Assembly: GCA_035582835.1 (NCBI GenBank)
Contig: JAYKAV010003099.1
Location: forward strand, 2,960,136-3,024,135
Length of the DNA: 64,000 nt
Direction of reading: 5' to 3'
From: Phoebastria nigripes
Lineage: Eukaryota; Chordata; Aves; Procellariiformes; Diomedeidae
The translations under genes and the position numbers were made by a program. Positions 57,387 to 64,000 of the stretch are shown here, in pieces. Position 1 is the stretch's first letter. Each line of letters opens with the position of its first letter. Below the pieces are notes generated by a model. The model saw nothing but the letters and a program-made list of their open reading frames with translations. It did not search any database and had not been told where the DNA came from.

Positions 57387-60300
57387 TTACTTGCGCAGTT
57401 TCAAAAGCGCTGCATCCACAATGGTCATTATCTCCTGGAGAGAAATGTGAGAATTGTCAAATACAAGATTACCTTGTTGCTTCACTTATTTTTATATTCA
57501 TTTATTAATAAAAACACTGTGTCTAACATAGGTCTTTAAAGTGGCTGGTGTTTTAAACATATGTAGGGTCTGATTCTGCAAAATCCAAAGCAACTGTAAT
57601 TACCAGATTGAATACAAATGTTATGATTTAAATAATCTAAATGGCTACTGGAAGGTAACAAGAAATGGGTTTTGGAGATTTAGCAGTTGCACGTTGCACA
57701 CTGTATTGAGAGCGTAATGAGAGTGTTCTGGCCTTGTCTGTGCTGTCTGTCAACAGGGGACATGGGGAACAACGAATTAGGTTTACAACAGAAGAGGGAG
57801 CTTTCTTCTTTTTTGTGATTCTTTTTTCCTGCGCTACCTTATAGCTGCGGAGTTCATTCAAATGGTGCAGGCAATGCCTGCAGCAGACACTGGAGAACAA
57901 GTTTGCGTGTAACTGTCTTTGAGACAAATTATGCAAGCAGGCTAAATGCATAACTAAGAAGAACAAAGTTATAAGACTAACCAGTTTTATTGGTTTGATG
58001 AACAAACTTGTAATTACTGGTTTCTTGACAGCAAGCCAGTGCAAAGGGAAGTATTAATGTAACACATTAAATAGCTTGAATAACTGCTGTTTCTGGTGTT
58101 TCAACAGTTACCTTTTTTCAGTATGACTACTTGTTGAAATTTAATATAAATTAAATCTTCAGGCAAACTGTCACAAGGGTTTGTTTTGTTGGGTTTTTTG
58201 GGTCTTGTTTTTAAGGATGCCACTTACAAAGCAAAAATAATTGTATGTGATATACTTATGCTTTATTCCTGTAAACTTCAGCCTGACATACCTTTTAGTA
58301 TGAGGAATGTAGTAAATTAATGCAATGCAATGTTGCAAGAGACCAGAACATAGTTGTAAAAAATTACAGCATAAAGAAGAAAGCTTCCAACTACTTGTTT
58401 TCATTAGTTAGAAATATTCTTACAAACTCACTCTTCACCCCATATACACCTAATTCTGTAAATTTCTGCACTGTATAATTCCAGCTATTTGAAAATGATA
58501 AAATCCATAACCAAAAATAATATGCTAAGCATCCACTCTTTATTATCACAGTGACTTCTACGTACCATGCTAGATGGAAACCGGCTTTTTATTTCAGACA
58601 CTAGTTCTTCCATTTTCTGGGACAGCATATCCAGCACAACATCATCTATAATGTAAATGAACAGGATAATTTATGGTTACTAGCACTGCCAATGATTTCA
58701 GCAGGAGCTAAAGGAGAGCAGAGAGAGGACAGATCTACAAGAACAGAAGGCAAGATAAGATGAAGTTGTAACATTATAACATTGGAGGGGCATTTATAAT
58801 TATTCAAGACCAAGTGGGATGAACTCTCAGTTCCAATTCACCCTCCTTTCTCAGATATATAGTAAGTCTTTCCTGAGAGCAACTAACATGTCCCTGAGCA
58901 GCTGCTGTTATGGTTTTATTTACTATCTTTAGGGGGTAGGGGAGAGGAAGAGACTTGACAAACACCACCACCATCTCACCATATTGAAGCATCTCGTTAA
59001 TCAGCACACAGATACTTTCCACCACTTCTGGATCATCAAAGTGAAGGCGGTAGGCATCTTTGATCAGGTTTATTCCACTGCCTTTTGAATCCATTATAAA
59101 TCTCAAAGCTGATATTTCTGAAAGGGAGACAAACACTGCTGGGCTAATTGGTAGCTGCAGACTGCATTATCTGCTTTCCAGTCCCCGGCTCCAGCTAGCA
59201 CACATACAATATTTTTCCAGGAAGTCATGTCCATTATTTTCAGCCTTCCTAAAAGCTATTCTGAAGCATATTTGGGCAACAAGTAGAAGACCATATATGC
59301 AGCCAACACTGTCATGCATGGCAGAAGTGGTACTCTTTCATGTTTACTGTTTTCACATTGATTGAGCTCTACCCATTTACACAGTTGAAACAACTTCTTC
59401 ATAAAATAGTAACTTGAGAGTGTTTTGTTACTTAATGGATCAGACTCTGCTGATCTAATACTTCTCATACATGCATGCTGGGTCCATGGGAAGAAAAAAA
59501 AATTCACACCTCCAGTTTCACTATTTCCTCTTCCAGTCCTGCAAGGAAAGATTAATTCGGGAGAGCAGATGCCAGTCCCAATCCCACTACGAACTCCTGA
59601 ACTACACAGAAACATCCACTTCTGAGCTGATTTGCAATTAATGAAAAAAAAAAAATTGCTGAATGTTACCAGATAGCCTTAGAAGGCTTGCTAATGCCAG
59701 GCAGGCATTCTTCACCAGCACTGGTCTTTCTGGGTTCATCCTGAGCACATCCAGCAGAAGCGCTGTTGTGGGCTCATATTCATTTTCAGTTAAGCAACCT
59801 TTAAAAAAAGAAACGCACACAAAACCCCAAAACTTCAATATACTCAGAAGCCTTTAAAACACTCATCAGCATTTCAACTTCCGCCTCCTGTTTCTGAGAT
59901 GACTTTTTTAATTATGCAATAAAAGTTACAAAGAAAGCATGTGAAAACCTGTATTGCAGTAAAAAAGGCCCAATAAAGTCTTGTCATGAGTTGATCAGGG
60001 GTCTAGGAGAAATTTCTAGTACATCTTCTATGTCAAGATCCCTTTCATTCTCCAAGCCAAAAGGAATGGAGAGTCCTGAATACTCAACCTATTCTGCTGG
60101 AGGGTACTAGAAACGAGATTGCTTAGGGTGTTTTACTCAGCTCTTGCTAGCGGAACGATGGCATAAGCGCAGGGCAGTAGGTAAACATATGGCAATATTC
60201 TTGCAGGAGGAAGAAATAAGACAGAGTAGTACTGCAAGGATGCGTTTCTTAGTGCATGTGATAATGAAAAAGATATGCATTTCATTTTTTAATCTGAAAT

Positions 60301-63300
60301 AGTGTTCCCAATTTACAAAGCAAATGGCATAAAAACAAACCTCCCAGCCCATGCTGCACAACACTAATGCTGTGTTCAAAGGAGTAACACAAATGAGATT
60401 CTTGGTCTTAAGAGACAAGCCAGAGAGAACGCTCTGCACAACAAGGTTCTCATAGCTGCCCATCGTTACAGTACCCATCAGCAGTATCTAGTTATACAAT
60501 TCCTACGGCTCATCAAAAATAGGTTCATTAGGGAGTGTTAGAGAGCAAGTGCATGGAAGACTGGTTAAGAGAGGATACAAGTTCCTAACTCTGCTGCCAT
60601 CTGCAGAGCCTGCTAAGGCCAAGCAGCCTGTATTTCAAGGATCACTACTGACGGACAGATGTGTTTGGCATACTAGCCTTTTCCATGCACAAGGGACAAG
60701 AAGGCTGGGAAAACACACCTTGGAGTGACAACGCCCATAGAGCTGAGCAAGCAGACTCAGTAACTGTTCCATTCTGGAGGTGCTCTTGAAGGACCGCAGA
60801 GGTAACAGGGACAGCATTTTTCAGCAATGCTTGGTCTACCTTATTCTCTGTATTACCATAACAAAAAGGAAATGCATCAAGCAGAGATCATAAGCACATC
60901 ATATGTCAAATTGTATCAGTAAAACCTTAATGTGTGATGGCATTGGAATAACGCAACATTATTTTAGTATGGACAACAGCAGAGGGAAGGAATTTAAAAT
61001 GTACGAAAACAAATCAAATTTTACAGGACTAATAAATAGTAATGTTTATTGCAGAAAGCTGAACTTCTCCAGAAACTAGTTTTCTTTGCCATTTAAATTA
61101 TACATGGGGATCACAGCAAGAAACCTCCAAAAATAACCACTTTGACAGAATACGGTCTGCAGGATGGATATTTAGCTGGTCACATAAATCAAATGGGTGG
61201 TTTGCTGCAGAAGGAATAAAACACATCAAGTCCAATTGTGCACATTCTGTGCTTTCAGCCTTCCTTGATGATTAGAACACCACACACCTATACAAGAACA
61301 TGTCACAGAAACAAATCCCCTAAAAAACTCCCAGCATGGTCTGATAAGAAGGGGTCAGCTCAAGCAATCACCCATGGCTCTCCAACACTGTGAGATGATG
61401 CTGGTTTAGTTCTAAGGCAATGGGAAGAGTACACTTGCCACCTTGCCAATCACATTTCTTTTGGAAAAGCAAGTCTAAGATATCCAACTCAAGATTTAGC
61501 CCAGTGCTGCCAAGAGAAGTGTGATGCAAAGAAATAAGATGCTATTAATTCCAAATGCTATTCTGATACCTAATCTAATATGCTGTTCGCACTGCACTCC
61601 GTCTGCTAACAGCAGAGCAAAACCACATGACTGACAAATCAGAAACTGCATGTACTCTTTCATTTCTGGCAGTCTGTTCATAAGCCATACCTTGGCGTAA
61701 ACAGTAAAGATTTGACTTTGACACCTTATCACAAAAAGGGTTGCTAAAAGGTTTGCATTAGTCTGCATTAGTTTAGTTTTCTCTCATTTAACTCTGGATC
61801 ACTTAAAAGTTATTCTAGTAGTGCTGTGGAGACATCTCTCCAGAATGGGAAAAAAGAAAAATCCAGTCCCAGCAACAGGAATGTCTGAACTCAATTAGGC
61901 ACAATACCTGCTGCCTTTCGGTCACATGAGTCTAGGCACAATACTTGCTGTGTTCTACTTACCACTCACAGCCAAGCTCCAGAGAACTCCACAGCAAGAG
62001 AGGCAGATCTTTTCATTATGAAGAAAATTTCTTAAAATTGACAGAAGGTCCGGAATTACTCCAACTTTCCTTAGATTCTCTGCAGCAACTTCTGAAAAAC
62101 ACAGAAAAAGAAATTCTATAGAATCCGGTGTTTTTGTCCTACTCACTGTCCTTGCAACAGACAGCTCTACTAACCATATTTAAACAGTGATAACAAACCA
62201 GTAACATGATACCATCAGCTGGACAAAAGAAAGCAAGAGAACAGACCAAATTCTTTAACAAAATGCACTTAAGCATAGTGGTTAGCACAAGTGACCCTTT
62301 CAAATGGATGTTTGGCCATCCTTTTTCCTTACAGATCTGAAATTTACAGAGCAGAAAAGGAACTGAGAGGGTATCAATTACTATTTTTCAAATGTTTGCA
62401 ATTCAGCAATTCAAGCTACCTCAGCTTCAGAATTAGTTTGGTCTTAGATGGTAAGTTTATTTGTACATGACACTTTGTACTCTTTTTTTTTTTTTTTTTT
62501 TTTTTTAGATTTTCCCCTTGCTGCTAAATCCTTCTGTAACCATTTATAAAAACAGTCTTCTGATGACTGTTGAACTGACACTGAAAACAAGTAAAAAATA
62601 CTATAAATATTTAGCAATTACAATCTCAGGAGAAAAACCAAAGTAGAGAATTAGGTAGAATGGTTTCAACTCAGCATGGTACAGCCAAAAATAGAACCCA
62701 GGTTCTATGCCCTCATTTTCCCAAGCACTACTATTTGCACAGTTCGTACTTGTTTCCAAAACCAGATGAAATACAGGACCACTCTAATAGACACAGTTCT
62801 GTAAGTACCTGAAGCCTCAGCAGTATATCTTATACTTTCAGGAGTGTTATCTTACCAATATCTAGTCAATCTTACCAATATTACCACTATTAAACTAATA
62901 CCTACAGACATCCACATCTCTCAGTGGAGTCACAAGTTCTGCATTACAGCTTGGATTAGATTATAAAAGTAGAAATATTAGAATATTCCCCAAAAATGAA
63001 CAAGGTGACCCACCACTGGCTGAAATCATCATCAATAACGTGCAGACCAATGAAAGTAACTCTTCATTTTCAGAGTGTTTTCTCACTATGTCTAACAGAG
63101 AGCTGGTCACATTCTCATCCAGGGCCATCACCACATCCTGTTCTAGAGCTGCCAAAAGTAAACATTTGAATAGAACAAAGATTTCAGTGGCTTTGAATGA
63201 AGCCTGAAGCCCCTGCTGTCAGCATAAGTAAAACATTCAATTCTTCACATAACATATCCAAAAGTTACTTTAAATTTTCTTTTTCTGAAACACAGTTCTT

Positions 63301-63838
63301 ACTATTTTCAAGCTTGTATCATTATCAGGTGTTATTGGGGTAAACTGCCAAGAAAGTGACAGCAGGGACCACACAAGAGACCAAAACACACTTTTATGGT
63401 TTGAAATTCAAATACCAGAACACTGAGAGTCTCTTATTTATGCACTCTAGTAACACTCTACATAACATGGAAACAAACTTGGTAGCCTAAGATCAGCGGC
63501 CTGTATTTAAAATTAACACTAACACAGAATTCATGTGTGCCAGTCCTGAAGAAAGTCCATGAGAACCCAGACTCTTATTAAAGCTGGCTAAATTTCTCTA
63601 TTACTTTAAATTTGTCCCCTAAAATCATTACTGAACCCATTTCAAACCTTATCTGCTACATCTAACTTTACAAGATACAGGCTGTATTGCCCAGCATAAG
63701 TTGGAAGTCTCATAACTGTACCTTGACTAAGAATTTCAAGCAATAAACTGCAACCATCTACTTGTAACTTGAGAGAATCTACATGAGTCTTCATGGCAAA
63801 AGTGATCAATTCTGTGAATGTTAGCAGATAGGGCAAGG
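57387..63838 (-). CDS. STKLD1: STKLD1 (partial, 3' part): armadillo-like region of a kinase-like protein
   Basis: Eight exons in transcript order: 63722-63838, 63014-63148, 61963-62091, 60719-60847, 59670-59798, 58980-59117, 58566-58645, 57387-57434. They join in frame to about 300 residues ending ...VDAALLKLRK. The 5' part, which should carry the kinase-like domain, lies beyond the right edge. The visible protein is a chain of helical repeats with armadillo character: LLTFTELITFAMKTH, LLDIVRKHSENEELLSLVCTLLMMIS, NLRKVGVIPDLLSILRNF, KICLSCCGVLWSLAVS, ESACSALWALSLQG and LVKNACLALASLLRLS. Three consecutive exons are each exactly 129 nt (43 codons) in phase 1, one repeat per exon. Identity rests on this architecture plus position next to REXO4, as in human. 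I do not recall the human sequence well enough to align it residue by residue. Its biochemical function is not established. Confidence 0.85.
57507..57512 (+). terminator. REXO4: candidate poly(A) signal of REXO4
   Basis: The first canonical AATAAA on the plus strand I see after the REXO4 stop codon (about 725 bases downstream). If used, the REXO4 3'UTR runs antisense across the last STKLD1 exon. Confidence 0.45.
62483..62506 (+). repeat. poly(T) tract
   Basis: 24 T in the STKLD1 intron between 62092 and 63013; poly(A) in the STKLD1 sense direction. Confidence 0.85.
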
Positions 63839-64000
63839 CTGTGGAGAAAAGAAATTATCTGAGACAGCATTCAGTTACACAGTCAATCGCTTAGAACGCT
63901 CAGTGGGTATCTATGCTTCAAAACACAAGAGTTCCAGTTTCAAATAAATTTGAGTTCCTATGGATGACATGATATGGCAGAACCACATTCTTGAATCAAA
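63839..64000 (-). other. STKLD1: STKLD1 intron running off the window
   Basis: Starts with a good polypyrimidine tract and acceptor on the minus strand before the exon at 63838. The next upstream exon needs to supply one base of codon phase and is not in the window. Confidence 0.7.

Noticed and set aside
59256..59615. Minus-strand open frame of 119 codons in STKLD1
   Set aside because: Exon 59670-59798 ends in phase 1 and joins exactly to 58980-59117 (LLRLS-EISALRF), so no exon is needed between them. The frame has no repeat character.

Overview
The window looks like vertebrate, most likely avian, nuclear DNA. The evidence is split genes with GT-AG introns, CR1-type LINE tails (49460-49502 and about 31190-31480), short introns, and a gene order matching the human 9q34.2 block STKLD1 - REXO4 - ADAMTS13 - CACFD1 - SLC2A6 in the same relative orientations. 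'Bird' is an inference; the gene identities rest on translated exons that line up in frame. Many single Ns and one 16-N gap mark it as a draft assembly.

Layout: 1-11.9 kb is GC-rich sequence with no gene I can support; it holds low-complexity tracts, AT-richer islands and a perfect 35-bp hairpin. SLC2A6 (GLUT6) runs on + from 11938 to 16500 in ten coding exons, with a poly(A) signal at 16918. About 17-22.5 kb is the convergent space between SLC2A6 and CACFD1. CACFD1 lies on - (22495-29617, five coding exons). ADAMTS13 lies on - (31950-51557); I could reconstruct 30 coding exons with consistent phase (1464 codons plus stop). REXO4 lies on + (52169-56782, eight coding exons) and shares a CpG-rich divergent promoter with ADAMTS13. 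The 3' part of STKLD1 lies on - (57387-63838, eight exons) and continues past the right edge.

The five genes are not one pathway. SLC2A6 is a sugar transporter, CACFD1 a Flower-type vesicle membrane protein, ADAMTS13 the secreted protease that cleaves von Willebrand factor, REXO4 a nucleolar DEDDh exonuclease and STKLD1 a kinase-like/armadillo protein. The block is conserved synteny.

The main point of interest is ADAMTS13. It carries two exons (49991-50271 and 49653-49794) coding for a full-length reprolysin-type prodomain of about 175 residues, where the human protein has about 41. It also has one thrombospondin repeat fewer than human, and a 92-bp inverted repeat brackets the exon next to the missing repeat.
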